Positions 9,401-17,525 are shown, counted from the stretch's first letter. The stretch is 64,000 nt of DNA from Brevibacillus choshinensis (GCF_001420695.1 NZ_LJJB01000010.1:734131-798130), one strand, 5' to 3'. Translations and numbers: made by a program. The notes: generated from the letters alone by a model not told the origin.

Positions 9401-9756
9401 AGCGCAAGGCCCTCTTGAAGCTCAATACCATTGGCACCGATGTTCCTAATGCTGTTACGAATCAATCTGCACTCCGAGTTCTCTAATAAAACGCCGACAT
9501 TACCATAGTTCTCGATTGTAAATCCCTTGATCTCGATTCCCAGGGAAAATTGGAGTGTAAATGCATTCGACCGAACACCCTCTCCATCAAGCACGACATT
9601 GTCACCATCTGCTATCAGACGGATATCGAATTTTTCAACTACAGCTACTTCTTCGCGATAAATGCCGTCTGCGACAAGAATGACGTCCCCACCTCGTGAA
9701 ACATTCACGGCGTCTTGAATCGTAGCCTGATCGCTCGGGACTTTGATGACCGTCAT
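6406..9756 (-). CDS. Four-module right-handed beta-helix repeat protein (paralog 1)
   Basis: An 1116-residue protein built of four homologous modules starting near residues 3, 300, 611 and 871. Each opens with a VI(K/R)VPxDQxxIQ motif, then GDVILVADG(V/I)Y and VEIKGF(T/K)I, continues with many NGI-type parallel beta-helix coils rich in Asn and Gly, and closes with a Cys-x8-Cys pair (for example CKTSVPASIC). This layout matches the PbH1/NosD-like pectate-lyase fold. No signal peptide or membrane segment is visible, so export is unclear. GAAGGTGG precedes ATG 9756. A close tandem paralog lies upstream. Function unknown; a surface, spore or carbohydrate-binding role is only a guess. Confidence 0.88.
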   Translation of the reverse strand: MTVIKVPSDQATIQDAVNVSRGGDVILVADGIYREEVAVVEKFDIRLIADGDNVVLDGEGVRSNAFTLQFSLGIEIKGFTIENYGNVGVLLENSECRLIRNSIRNIGANGIELQEGLALFAWQNTIENVSGSGILIFRQSSFLIENQIRNVGTHGIEAVNTTGLLVLENHIEGVGGNGLQLSFSSNNYIVKNQIQNNRGNGISLDSFSGVITANHVKKNEGNGIFVEATSEVTIIEENVIEENNQNGIEINGNNNAFIRNRVERNAIVDIVDHGTNNHFVNNQCKTSVPASICSEKVIGVIRVPSDQPSIQVAVDVAQRGDVILVADGVYHEAVEVFTPFIRIIAEGNDAVLDGKGIRSNAFFLTFVPFFDLVSGVEIKGFTIKNYVNDGIFVRFGAGNSFINNKIKNVGGNGIEVVNTSVSGGNLIWQNHIQKSGNGIRVDDSNTDINILENHITDVRKSGIDLNFTVDHFLWKNTVKDAGGNGIRAFASAATSILNNDVQCNDSNGIILEFTLLLRGISGSLIANNNVRGNKGRGIFINKSPLSIVEENNVTENKGNGIEFNIGNTSLIRNKVENNKPFDIVDSNNHFVNNRCKASNPTGICAEKVVAVIKVPDDQPTIQKAVNAAQEGDVILVADGVYHEAVEVATSFIRIIAEGDDAVLDGKGKRANGFFLFPASQFTEISGVEIKGFKIKNYCNDGILAVSGSFNSFINNRIKEVRGNGIELLNSTGSLVWRSIVEESGADGIRDFGQENYIIDNHVRKNKQEGISIEGIDSFDNVIADNYIEKNAGSGILISADSTLNLIEENKIKKNDEDGIEINGNNNAIIQNRFKKNRRVDIDDNGTGNHFVNNKCKTSDPSRICRQKIIRVIRVPSDQPTIQRAVNIAQPGDVILVADGVFHEAVEVSTNFIRIIAKGDNAVLDGEGTLSNAFVLAATGVEIKGFTIRNYVKDGILMNFGVANSLIRNHIKNVGGNGILLTSMNLLWQNKIEEAGGNGIQTNGLSDRNYILQNEIRNNQGSGIATFGDGMDVIAKNVITENKRSGIFLGGSTDFTVIQENTLNENEENGIELHGSNHAIIRNRLKNNTPFDINDLSNNLVENRCRTSNPAGICGRT

Positions 9757-9928
9757 TTTTCCACCTTCTATTTACATATTTATCTAACAATCATCCATTT
9801 CCAGGAGGAATTTTTTTGTCCCCGCAGATACCAATGTATGTAAATCAACAAGAGTTGGAGAAGAACACTTGTCTATGTATTAAAAAATAGACGATTGGTG
9901 GTCCGGTCACTTAGCCGTAAATGTCTAA
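9757..9928 (-). promoter_or_regulatory. Upstream region of beta-helix gene 1, homologous to that of gene 2
   Basis: The stretch 9833-9879 is clearly related to 13518-13564 upstream of the second beta-helix gene; both share AATGTATGT followed by ATCAAC. On the minus strand both contain CATACATT, which resembles the -10 element of mother-cell sigma factors (sigma-E type), about 75 bases before the start codon. No convincing -35 element is seen, so the promoter call is weak. The homology itself is clear. Confidence 0.4.
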
Positions 9929-9976
9929 ATGGGTATTATATGCTCGCTTCTTAAAGAGCTAACATACAATACCCAT
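9929..9976 (-). terminator. Terminator-like hairpin, homologous to that after the oxidoreductase gene
   Basis: Arms ATGGGTAT (9929-9936) and ATACCCAT (9969-9976) span 48 bases, exactly like the hairpin at 13601-13648 (AGGGGTAT and ATACCCCT). The second base pair differs by a compensatory change (T-A against G-C), which supports a conserved RNA structure. It lies 35 bases after a vestigial oxidoreductase stop, the same spacing as at the intact gene. Confidence 0.75.
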
Positions 9977-10011
9977 TTTCTTAATCCCCTTATGATGAAA
10001 CTGTCAGGTCA

Positions 10012-10077
10012 TCAGTCCCACGCAAACCGCTGCTCTTTCAACGAATCGTCTTGGCTACCCTGATGTAACAGCTCTAC
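10012..10077 (-). pseudogene. Vestigial 3' end of a molybdopterin oxidoreductase gene (copy 2)
   Basis: In the proper minus-strand frame this stretch encodes SQDDSLKEQRFAWD and a stop. KEQRFAWD is identical to the C-terminus of the intact oxidoreductase (13684-14283). It lies 4 bases after the stop of the second beta-helix gene and is followed by the same 35-base spacing and hairpin as the intact gene. No start or ribosome-binding site is seen. Confidence 0.8.
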
Positions 10078-10081
10078 TCTA

Positions 10082-13000
10082 CTAATTCCTTCCGCAAATC
10101 CCCTGAGGATTACTGGTTGCGCAACTATTTTCAACAAAGTTGTTGCTGAGGTCATCAATGTCAAAGGGGGTATTGTTTTTTAACTTGTTTCGAATGATAG
10201 CGTGATTGCTTCCGTGCAGTTCTATTCCGTTCTCTTTGTTTTCCTTCAGCGTGTTCTCCTGGATGACGGTAAAGTCTGTACCTGCACCGACAAAGATTCC
10301 GCTTCTTTTATTCTCCGTGATTACGTTTTTCGCGATCACGTCCCCGCCAAACCCTAAAGCAGTAATCCCGCTGCCTTGATTGTTTCGAATATCGTTCTGC
10401 AGGATGTAATTTTGGGAGCTAAGGCTATCCATTTGGATACCGCTGCCGCCTGCTTCTTCTATTTTGTTTTGCCTGATTAAGCATACTGTGTTAAAATCCG
10501 AAAGCTTGATTCCATTTCCCCCAACGTTTTTGATATGGTTGCGAATCAAAATGATCGCTTCAGCAAATATCAACAGGAATCCATCATTTACATAATTCCG
10601 GATCGTAAATCCTTTAATCTCGACTCCTCTTGCTTCCAGCGAAAATGCATTGGAGAGCGCACCCTCACCATCAAGGACAGCATGGTCACCTTCCGCGACG
10701 ATACGAATAAAGTTTGTATTTATTTCAATGGCTTCATGGTATACGCCATCTGCCACCAGGATGACATCGCCCTCTTGGGCAACATTGACTGCCTTTTGGA
10801 TCGTAGGCTGATCGCCAGGGACTCTGATTACTCTAATGATTTTTTGGCTGCAAATGCTTGACGGATCACTGTTCATGCATCGGTTTTTGACGTAGTGGTT
10901 ACCAGCTCCGTTATCTTTGATGTCGGTGCGCCTATTTTGCTTAAGCCTGTTTCGAATGATAGCGTTTTGATTCCCGTTTATTTCTATCCCATTGTCATTC
11001 TCTTTTATCTTATTTTCCTGGATGACGTTGAACGTGCTGTTAGCGTTAATCAAGATTCCGCTTCCGTCATTCTTCTCGATATCATTATCCGTAATCACGT
11101 TGTCGAGCGAATTCATTCCTTCGATAGATATTCCCTCTTCCTTGTTCTTCCGTACATGATTTTCGATGATATAGTTTTCCGATCCAAAATCCCGGATTCC
11201 ATCTATCCCGGATTCTTCCACTTTGCTTCTCCAAACCAGGCTGCCATTTGTGGTGAGAAGCTCAATCCCGTTGCCGCTGACCTCATTGATTCGGTTATTG
11301 ATAAGACTGTTAACAATACCGTTCACGACGAGGATGCCGTCATTACAGTAGTTTTTTATCTTAAACCCTTTGATTTCCACTCCCGAGATTGCGTTAGGGA
11401 TTGCAGATGGAAACAGGAAGAACGCATTGGCCCGTTTTCCCTCGCCATCCAGAATGACATTGTCGTCTTTGGCTATGATACGGATAAAGTCTGTGTTCAC
11501 TTCGACGGTTTCATGATATACCCCATCCGACACCAAAATAACATCGCCAGCTTGGGCAACCTGGACTGCCTGTTGAATGGTAGGCTGATCGCGCGGAACT
11601 TGAATGACCGACAGTATTTTTTGGACACAGATGCCCGCAGGATTACTGGCCATGCATTGATTGTCAACATAGTGATTGTTGCTGTCCACCATATCAAAAG
11701 GCGTATTATTCTTTATCCTGTTTCGAATGAGAGAAGTACCTTGTATATTAAACTCAATTCCATTTCTCTTGTTTTCTTCAACGTTGTTTTCCTCGATAAT
11801 GCTGACGACACTCTTGTCAATAAAGATGCCTTTTCCTTTGTTACTCTTACTGATATTATTTGCAACCAGATTACCGGTAGTTGCTCTAGCAAAGAGAGTA
11901 CCTTCAAGGTGAATCCCGTTGCTCTTGTTGTTTTGCACATCATTTTTTAAAATTCCAGTCGGACTACTGGTAAAAGCTCGTATACCGGCACCTCCTGCAT
12001 GTTCTACTTTGTTTTTCCAAATCAAATGGTTAGATGTAGTATTGAGATCAATTCCATGATTGCGAACGGATGTTATTTTATTTTCAAGAATACTGCTTAG
12101 CACGAAGCTTTCTTCCATGCGTATACCGCTGGCGCTTTCATTTATCGTATTTTGCCAAATGAGATTGGCTCCAATATTGCCAGCATTCAGAAACTCGATT
12201 CCATTCCCCTCAACGTTCTTGATCTTATTACGGATGAAACTATTACCCGACCCGAATTGAACAAAAATCCCGTCATTTACATAGTTTTTGATAGTAAACC
12301 CTTTAATCTCTATCCCCGAGACAAAATCGATGTTGGGAGCAAACTTAAGAAAAAACGCATTGGAACGGATTCCCTTTCCATCAAGGACGGCATTGCTTCC
12401 TTCCGAGATGATACGGATAAAAGGTGTAAATACTTCAACCGCTTCATGGTATACCCCATCTGCGACAAGGATGACATCTCCAGCTTGGGCAACATCAACC
12501 GCCGCTTGAATAGAAGGTTGATCGACTGGAACTCGAATGACTCCGATTACTTTCTCCAAGCAAATACTGGCGGGGGAGCTGGTCATGCATTGATTGTCAA
12601 CAAAGCGGTTGTTTGTTCCGTTATCAACAATGTCGAAGATGGCATTGTTGTCTACCCTGTTTCGAATGAAAGCATTATTGTTTCCGTTAATCTCGATTCC
12701 ATTTTGATTGTTTTCTTCAATTACATTCTCCTCTATGCTGTTTGCCTCGCTGTTTACATCGACAAAGATTCCATTTTGCTGATTCTTCTTCACATGATTA
12801 TCCGAAATGACACCACTGAAAGCATCAAGTGAGATCCCGTTTCCTTGGCTTTTTTGGATGCGGTTCTTAACGATAAAGTTATTGGAGCTTGAAGAAATTT
12901 GAAGTCCATTGCCAACAGCTCCCTCTATGCTGTTTTCCGCTACCAAAAGACTTGATGTAGAAGCAGTCTCAATTCCGTGATTCCCGGCATTTAGAATGTG

Positions 13001-13441
13001 ATTCTCTACTAGAAAGGAAGACTTGCCAAAAACCTTAATACCACTCCCACTAGCATTTTCTATCTTGTTTTGCCAAACTAAAACCCCAACACTACCCCCA
13101 AGCTCAATTCCATTAGCACCCACGTTCTTAATGCTGTTACGAATTAAATTGTTTTCCGAACTATCGTCTAAAAAAATGCCGACATTTACATAGTTCTGGA
13201 TTGTAAAGCCTTTGATTTCGATTCCCAAGGAAACCTGGAGGGTGAAAGCAATCGCCAGGATCCCCCCTCCATCAAGTACGACGTTGTCACCATCCGCGAT
13301 GACACGGATATTGAGTTTCTCAGCCAGTACAACATCTTCATGGTATATGCCGTCTGCGACCAGAACAACGTCGCCACCGCCTGCAGCATTCACTCCGTCT
13401 TGAATGGTCGGCTGATCTCTTGGGACTCTAATGACTGACAT
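10082..13441 (-). CDS. Four-module right-handed beta-helix repeat protein (paralog 2)
   Basis: An 1119-residue tandem paralog of the product of 6406-9756 with the same four-module architecture: VIRVPxDQPxIQ openings, GDVILVADGVYHE, VEIKGFTI, Asn/Gly-rich beta-helix coils with repeated NGI turns, and a Cys-x8-Cys pair closing each module (CMTSSPASIC, CMASNPAGIC, CMNSDPSSIC, CATSNPQGIC). Alignment by eye shows most positions identical to paralog 1 over the whole length, so the duplication covered the complete gene. There is no signal peptide. GAAGGTG precedes ATG 13441. It lies downstream of the oxidoreductase gene, from which a terminator separates it. Function unknown. Confidence 0.88.
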   Translation of the reverse strand: MSVIRVPRDQPTIQDGVNAAGGGDVVLVADGIYHEDVVLAEKLNIRVIADGDNVVLDGGGILAIAFTLQVSLGIEIKGFTIQNYVNVGIFLDDSSENNLIRNSIKNVGANGIELGGSVGVLVWQNKIENASGSGIKVFGKSSFLVENHILNAGNHGIETASTSSLLVAENSIEGAVGNGLQISSSSNNFIVKNRIQKSQGNGISLDAFSGVISDNHVKKNQQNGIFVDVNSEANSIEENVIEENNQNGIEINGNNNAFIRNRVDNNAIFDIVDNGTNNRFVDNQCMTSSPASICLEKVIGVIRVPVDQPSIQAAVDVAQAGDVILVADGVYHEAVEVFTPFIRIISEGSNAVLDGKGIRSNAFFLKFAPNIDFVSGIEIKGFTIKNYVNDGIFVQFGSGNSFIRNKIKNVEGNGIEFLNAGNIGANLIWQNTINESASGIRMEESFVLSSILENKITSVRNHGIDLNTTSNHLIWKNKVEHAGGAGIRAFTSSPTGILKNDVQNNKSNGIHLEGTLFARATTGNLVANNISKSNKGKGIFIDKSVVSIIEENNVEENKRNGIEFNIQGTSLIRNRIKNNTPFDMVDSNNHYVDNQCMASNPAGICVQKILSVIQVPRDQPTIQQAVQVAQAGDVILVSDGVYHETVEVNTDFIRIIAKDDNVILDGEGKRANAFFLFPSAIPNAISGVEIKGFKIKNYCNDGILVVNGIVNSLINNRINEVSGNGIELLTTNGSLVWRSKVEESGIDGIRDFGSENYIIENHVRKNKEEGISIEGMNSLDNVITDNDIEKNDGSGILINANSTFNVIQENKIKENDNGIEINGNQNAIIRNRLKQNRRTDIKDNGAGNHYVKNRCMNSDPSSICSQKIIRVIRVPGDQPTIQKAVNVAQEGDVILVADGVYHEAIEINTNFIRIVAEGDHAVLDGEGALSNAFSLEARGVEIKGFTIRNYVNDGFLLIFAEAIILIRNHIKNVGGNGIKLSDFNTVCLIRQNKIEEAGGSGIQMDSLSSQNYILQNDIRNNQGSGITALGFGGDVIAKNVITENKRSGIFVGAGTDFTVIQENTLKENKENGIELHGSNHAIIRNKLKNNTPFDIDDLSNNFVENSCATSNPQGICGRN

Positions 13442-13600
13442 TTTTTCACCTTCTTTTTAACTCATGATTGTTCACAATTATCCATTCTCGTAGTTGCGTA
13501 CCCTTAAATTCCTTCTTAATGTATGTAGATCAACGAATCTTGGAGACGAATATCTGACTATATATGACAAAAAGCATTTGGCCAATCTAAGATAACAAAT
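13442..13600 (-). promoter_or_regulatory. Upstream region of beta-helix gene 2
   Basis: Non-coding spacer between the oxidoreductase terminator and the beta-helix gene. 13518-13564 is homologous to 9833-9879 before paralog 1, including the minus-strand CATACATT. A mother-cell-type promoter is possible but not proven. Confidence 0.35.
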
Positions 13601-13648
13601 AGGGGTATCCCATGCTCGCTCTCCAAAGAGCTTGCATACGATACCCCT
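13601..13648 (-). terminator. Terminator of the oxidoreductase gene
   Basis: Arms AGGGGTAT (13601-13608) and ATACCCCT (13641-13648) with an inner GCTCT/AGAGC stem. It lies 35 bases after the oxidoreductase stop codon. A homologous hairpin is at 9929-9976. Confidence 0.75.
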
Positions 13649-13683
13649 ACGAATTATTTCTTTACTATTACAGCGTCAACTCA

Positions 13684-14283
13684 TCAATCCCACGCAAACC
13701 GCTGTTCCTTCCAAGGATCGCCATACATGTTGTACCCGTTTTTCTCCCAGAAGCCCTGCTTGTCTTTCTCCAAAAATTCGATCCCGCGCACCCATTTGGC
13801 GCTCTTCCAGAAATAGAGATGGGGAATGACAAAGCGCAACGGCCAGCCATGATCAGGAGTCAATTCCTGTCCATTGTGCTTGTTGGCAAACAAGTTGCCT
13901 GCGGTCATGAAGTCTTTTAGCGGCACATTCGCTGTCCAGCCGTGCTCCGCGTGCAGCATGACGTATTTTGCTTCCGGCTTTACCTTGACCAGCTTGAGTA
14001 CTTCTTCCACCGGGATGCCTTCCCATTCGTTGTCGAGCTTGCTCCAGCCCGTCACGCAGTGGATGTCGTTGGTTGTGCCGCCTCTTGGCATTGCCATCAT
14101 TTGCTCGTAAGACAGCGTGACTTCCTCTTCTACCAGGCCAAACAGACGAAAGCTCCACTGCGTGGATAGATCCGTATATTGAGGGACATCTCCGTAATGG
14201 AGTACCGGAAAGCCTGTCGTTTGCTTCTGATTGGGCGGGATGCGGTCACGTTGTGTATTCGTTGTTGTTTGATTAAAAAACAT
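13684..14283 (-). CDS. yuiH: Molybdopterin-dependent oxidoreductase, YuiH/sulfite oxidase-like
   Basis: Oxidoreductase molybdopterin-binding (SUOX/MsrP-fold) protein of 199 residues. The molybdenum-ligating cysteine lies in DIHCVTGWSKLD and the C-terminal half contains HGWPLRFVIPHLYFWKSAKW. No Tat signal is present, so it looks cytoplasmic, as for B. subtilis YuiH. ATG 14283 is preferred to an in-frame GTG at 14292 because AGGAGG lies ten bases before the ATG and would touch the GTG. Its last residues (GDPWKEQRFAWD) recur in two vestiges downstream of the neighbouring beta-helix genes. Physiological substrate unknown. Confidence 0.88.
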   Translation of the reverse strand: MFFNQTTTNTQRDRIPPNQKQTTGFPVLHYGDVPQYTDLSTQWSFRLFGLVEEEVTLSYEQMMAMPRGGTTNDIHCVTGWSKLDNEWEGIPVEEVLKLVKVKPEAKYVMLHAEHGWTANVPLKDFMTAGNLFANKHNGQELTPDHGWPLRFVIPHLYFWKSAKWVRGIEFLEKDKQGFWEKNGYNMYGDPWKEQRFAWD

Positions 14284-14390
14284 GTAGCCCACTCCTCCTG
14301 TCTTCCTTCTATTCTTCCCTTCTTACCATATCCTGCACAAACCTGCAAGGTAGATTTGCACACTCCATGGCTCTTAGGAATCCGTGCACA

Positions 14391-14417
14391 AAAACCCTCG
14401 CGATCATGCGAGGGTTT
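14391..14417 (-). terminator. Terminator of the CoA-binding protein gene
   Basis: AAACCCTCGC and GCGAGGGTTT form a 10-bp stem with a 6-base loop, followed on the minus strand by a T-run, 26 bases after the stop codon. Confidence 0.85.
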
Positions 14418-14442
14418 GCTGCTTCCTGCGTTTGTGCGAGTC

Positions 14443-14874
14443 TTATTTGCCGACACGCAGCAGAGCGTGATCCACTTTGATGCACATGTCGTTGACGACA
14501 GCGATGCCCTCTTCACTCATTAAGGCAGCGGCATCATCGTTGGAGATTCCTTGCTGCATCCAGAATACTTTTGGCTTGTGCTTCATTTTCTTGGTTTCCT
14601 CAGCCACTGGGACGATGTCTTCGCTCTTACGGAATACATTTACGATGTCGACTTGCTCGTCGATCTCCGTCAGGCTAGCCACTACTTTTTCGCCCAGAAC
14701 GGTTTCACCCGCGATGATTGGGTTGACCGGGATGATACGGTAGCCTGCATGCTGCATAGCGTCAGCGATCATGTAGCTGGTGCGATCCGGCTTGTTGGAG
14801 AGGCCTACCACAGCAATTGTTTTCGCCTCTTCCAGTAGCCCTTTACGTACTTCGTTACTTGGATTTTGTACCAT
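14443..14874 (-). CDS. CoA-binding domain protein, YccU-like
   Basis: A 143-residue single-domain Rossmann-fold protein of the CoA_binding family (YccU type), similar to the N-terminal CoA-binding domain of succinyl-CoA synthetase alpha. Visible signatures are TIAVVGLSNKPDRTSYMIA near residues 18-36 and the Pro-rich IIPVNP. AAGGAG precedes ATG 14874. Only 21 bases separate it from pepA upstream, so they are probably co-transcribed and end at the hairpin 14391-14417. No catalytic residues are evident; a role in metabolite or CoA sensing is conjecture. Confidence 0.85.
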   Translation of the reverse strand: MVQNPSNEVRKGLLEEAKTIAVVGLSNKPDRTSYMIADAMQHAGYRIIPVNPIIAGETVLGEKVVASLTEIDEQVDIVNVFRKSEDIVPVAEETKKMKHKPKVFWMQQGISNDDAAALMSEEGIAVVNDMCIKVDHALLRVGK

Positions 14875-14895
14875 ATTTCAACACTCCTTTTGGAA

Positions 14896-16395
14896 TTAGG
14901 ATTGGCTGCGGTTGGATACAAACTGAACAATCGTCCGGGTCATGACGCCGGTACCGCCAGAAGGCTGCATGTCGCCTGTGTTGGCATTGTAAGCTGTCCC
15001 TGCGATATCCAGGTGAACCCATGGCGTATCTCCCACGAATTCCTGCAGGAACACGCCACCGATGATCCCGTGTCCGTAGCGGCCACCCGAGTTTTTCAAG
15101 TCGGCAAAACGGCTTTTGTTCAGGTCACGATACTCATCGAATGTCGGCAGCTGCCACAGACGCTCACCTGCAACGTCAGCGGCTTCGAGCAATTCATCCA
15201 TGAGCGCCTTGTCATTCGTCATCGCACCCGAGCAGAAGTGACCCAATGCCACCACGATGCCTCCGGTCAAAGTAGCCGCATCTACCAGACACGTAACACC
15301 TTGCTCTTTTGCATACGTGATGCAATCCGCCAGTACGAGACGGCCTTCCGCATCCGTCGTAATGATTTCCACGGTTTTGCCACTCATGGTTGTGATGACA
15401 TCGCCTGGACGGAAAGCAGTACCAGACGGCATATTTTCAACGGTGCCGATGACTGCCAGCACGTTTACTTTTGGTTTGATCTGACCCAGAGCTTCGAGCG
15501 TACCGATCATCGCGGCAGCTCCACCCATGTCCGACTTCATATCTTCCATGCCCGCTACTGGCTTGATGGAAATACCACCTGTGTCAAACGTTACCCCTTT
15601 TCCGATAAGGCCAATCACGTCATCCCAGGTTTCTCTTCCTTGATATTTGACGGCAATCACGTAAGGCTCGAGCACGCTTCCTTTTGCGACAGAAAGAACG
15701 CCCCCCATGCCCAGCTCTTCCAGCTTGGCCTGCTCCAGCACTTCTACGGTCATGCCATATCGATTGGCTACCTCTACCGCAGCGTCTTTTAACGCGCGAG
15801 GGGTCAAATAGTTGGCTGGCTCGTTCACCAGCGTCCGTGCCAGATTGGTACCTGATACGAGCGCTCGGCCGACATGAACCCCCGCCTGCACCAGCTCTTG
15901 GGCATCATCGGCGGCCAGAACACGCACAGATGCGACTGGAGCTGATTCACGCTTTGGCTTTTGACGGTAGCCTTCATAATTGTATTCAGCCAATCCAAAT
16001 GCTTCGGTGACAGCTTGTGCCAAACGGTCTGCAGCAAGTTTATCTGTCGTAGGCAAATCGATTGCGATCTTTTTTCCTTTGCCTTTGGATACCACTGTCT
16101 TGGCAGCGCGTCCCCATGCATTGCGAGCGGCAACAAAATCAAATTTTTCCGGAGCGCCCATGCCGACGACGATCAGTTTTTTCGCTGTCAGCTTGCCCAT
16201 CCCATGAACCACGGCAACGGCTTTTGCGTCCCCGCTGATTTCTTTCTCCTGTTGCAATACACTTAGACTGCCACCAAAGGCTTGCTCGAGCTCAGGGTAT
16301 ACCTGTGCCAGTTCTTCCCCTTTCCACAGTGGAACGATCAATTCATCGCATTCTACACTCACCAGTTGGATCCGTTTTTCTACGGTTACTTCCAT
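14896..16395 (-). CDS. pepA: Leucyl aminopeptidase (M17)
   Basis: Cytosolic M17 leucyl aminopeptidase, 499 residues, the usual length. The C-terminal catalytic domain has the hallmark TTDAEGRLVLAD (metal-binding Asp/Glu and catalytic Arg), with the metal-binding Lys and Asp in GLIGKGVTFDTGG and DMGGAAAM. GAGGGA lies before ATG 16395. Corresponds in position to B. subtilis YuiE in the conserved yui region. Confidence 0.95.
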   Translation of the reverse strand: MEVTVEKRIQLVSVECDELIVPLWKGEELAQVYPELEQAFGGSLSVLQQEKEISGDAKAVAVVHGMGKLTAKKLIVVGMGAPEKFDFVAARNAWGRAAKTVVSKGKGKKIAIDLPTTDKLAADRLAQAVTEAFGLAEYNYEGYRQKPKRESAPVASVRVLAADDAQELVQAGVHVGRALVSGTNLARTLVNEPANYLTPRALKDAAVEVANRYGMTVEVLEQAKLEELGMGGVLSVAKGSVLEPYVIAVKYQGRETWDDVIGLIGKGVTFDTGGISIKPVAGMEDMKSDMGGAAAMIGTLEALGQIKPKVNVLAVIGTVENMPSGTAFRPGDVITTMSGKTVEIITTDAEGRLVLADCITYAKEQGVTCLVDAATLTGGIVVALGHFCSGAMTNDKALMDELLEAADVAGERLWQLPTFDEYRDLNKSRFADLKNSGGRYGHGIIGGVFLQEFVGDTPWVHLDIAGTAYNANTGDMQPSGGTGVMTRTIVQFVSNRSQS

Positions 16396-16464
16396 ATACT
16401 CTTCCCTCTTTCTCTGTGATAGGATACAATTATGTGCACATTTGTAGTTTTAACGATTGTTTAC

Positions 16465-16836
16465 TTACGATGTGTCGATACGCAAACGCAATGACGGAAA
16501 CGCCATGGCTTTGGCTTCTACATACGGAATGTCGTCAGCATCAGGTAGGGCACTCTCGCAAGCTTCTATGTATCGAATGACTTCTTCTACGTCCAGTCCC
16601 CAATGAATGGGACCGTAACGGGTCAGGTACTTTCGCGCGTTGCCAATCATCCAGCGAGCACCCTTGATATTGCCGTATTCCCGATGATACAGGCCGACAG
16701 CCATTTGCAAGAGCCCTTGCAGGAATTTGTCGGATTTGTTTTCCATCCAGATCTCTTCTAGCAGATCATGGCATTCGTAGTACTCACCTTCATTGAACTT
16801 CTCAATGAACTGCAGATACTGTTCGGGATACCGCAT
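16465..16836 (-). CDS. DUF309 family protein
   Basis: Helical 123-residue protein of the DUF309 family: FNEGEYYECHDLLEEIW near the N-terminus and LLQMAVGLYHREYGNIKGA in the middle are the family's typical segments. GGAAGGTG lies before ATG 16836. It is divergent from the yuiD-like gene and lies 69 bases upstream of pepA. Biochemical role unknown; the conserved His and Glu residues are compatible with metal or nucleotide binding but that is inference. Confidence 0.85.
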   Translation of the reverse strand: MRYPEQYLQFIEKFNEGEYYECHDLLEEIWMENKSDKFLQGLLQMAVGLYHREYGNIKGARWMIGNARKYLTRYGPIHWGLDVEEVIRYIEACESALPDADDIPYVEAKAMAFPSLRLRIDTS

Positions 16837-17024
16837 GGATGTTCACACCTTCCGTTTCACCATTGCAAAAAAAGAAAAACTTCGTGAAACGCTTCATGAT
16901 GCCCTCCTTATGGTATCACAGATTGGCAGTCCTTAAAATCCAAACGAAAACTTCACGGATGGAGACAACGCCCTTCTGTTACAATATACGAAAGAAGCGT
17001 ACAGTAGAAAGGAATGGATTTTCC

Positions 17025-17501
17025 GTGGCGGATATTTTAGAAAACTTCCCCTTATGGGCTGCGCTGCTTGCCATAGGAATCGCCCAATTTATCAAAATTC
17101 CCCTCAATTATTTCGCTACCAAGACATGGCAATGGTCGCTGATGTTGAGTACTGGCGGCATGCCTAGTTCGCACTCTTCGGCTGTAACCGCTCTCTCGAC
17201 TGCGGTCGGCCTTCGTGAAGGCTTTTCCAGCAACATGTTTGCCATCTCCGCCATTCTTGGCGTCATCGTCATGTTTGATGCGGCCGGCGTTCGTCGTCAT
17301 GCCGGGATGCAGGCTGTCGTATTGAACAAGCTAGTCGATGAATTTAACCATCTCCTGGAAGGGATGAGGTCGCTCAAAGTACGTCCAAACCAAGAAAAAG
17401 CAAAGAAACTGAAGGAGCTGCTCGGGCATCAACCGATTGAAGTATTGATCGGCGGATGGCTGGGAGTCATGATTGCGCTCCTCGTGCATCCGTTTTTCTA
17501 A
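17025..17501 (+). CDS. yuiD: Divergent PAP2-family membrane protein (YuiD)
   Basis: Integral membrane protein of the divergent PAP2/DUF212 family. GTG at 17025 is chosen: AAAGGA (17008-17013) precedes it and the 158-residue length equals B. subtilis YuiD, whereas the longer reading frame begins with charged non-family sequence. Family motifs: GGMPSSHSSAVTAL (phosphatase-like) and AAGVRRHAGMQA, with four hydrophobic segments. It probably acts on a lipid phosphate, but the substrate is unknown. A BtuF-like gene follows after 24 bases, so the two are probably co-transcribed. Confidence 0.9.
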   Translation: MADILENFPLWAALLAIGIAQFIKIPLNYFATKTWQWSLMLSTGGMPSSHSSAVTALSTAVGLREGFSSNMFAISAILGVIVMFDAAGVRRHAGMQAVVLNKLVDEFNHLLEGMRSLKVRPNQEKAKKLKELLGHQPIEVLIGGWLGVMIALLVHPFF

Positions 17502-17525
17502 GGCGTATCCAAAGGGGGAATTCGC

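Noticed and set aside
10535-12832. Long plus-strand frames opposite the beta-helix genes
   Set aside because: They are complements of the repeated Asn/Gly codons, recur in every module and lack ribosome-binding sites.
14866-15792. 308-codon plus-strand frame opposite pepA
   Set aside because: Shadow of the aminopeptidase gene.
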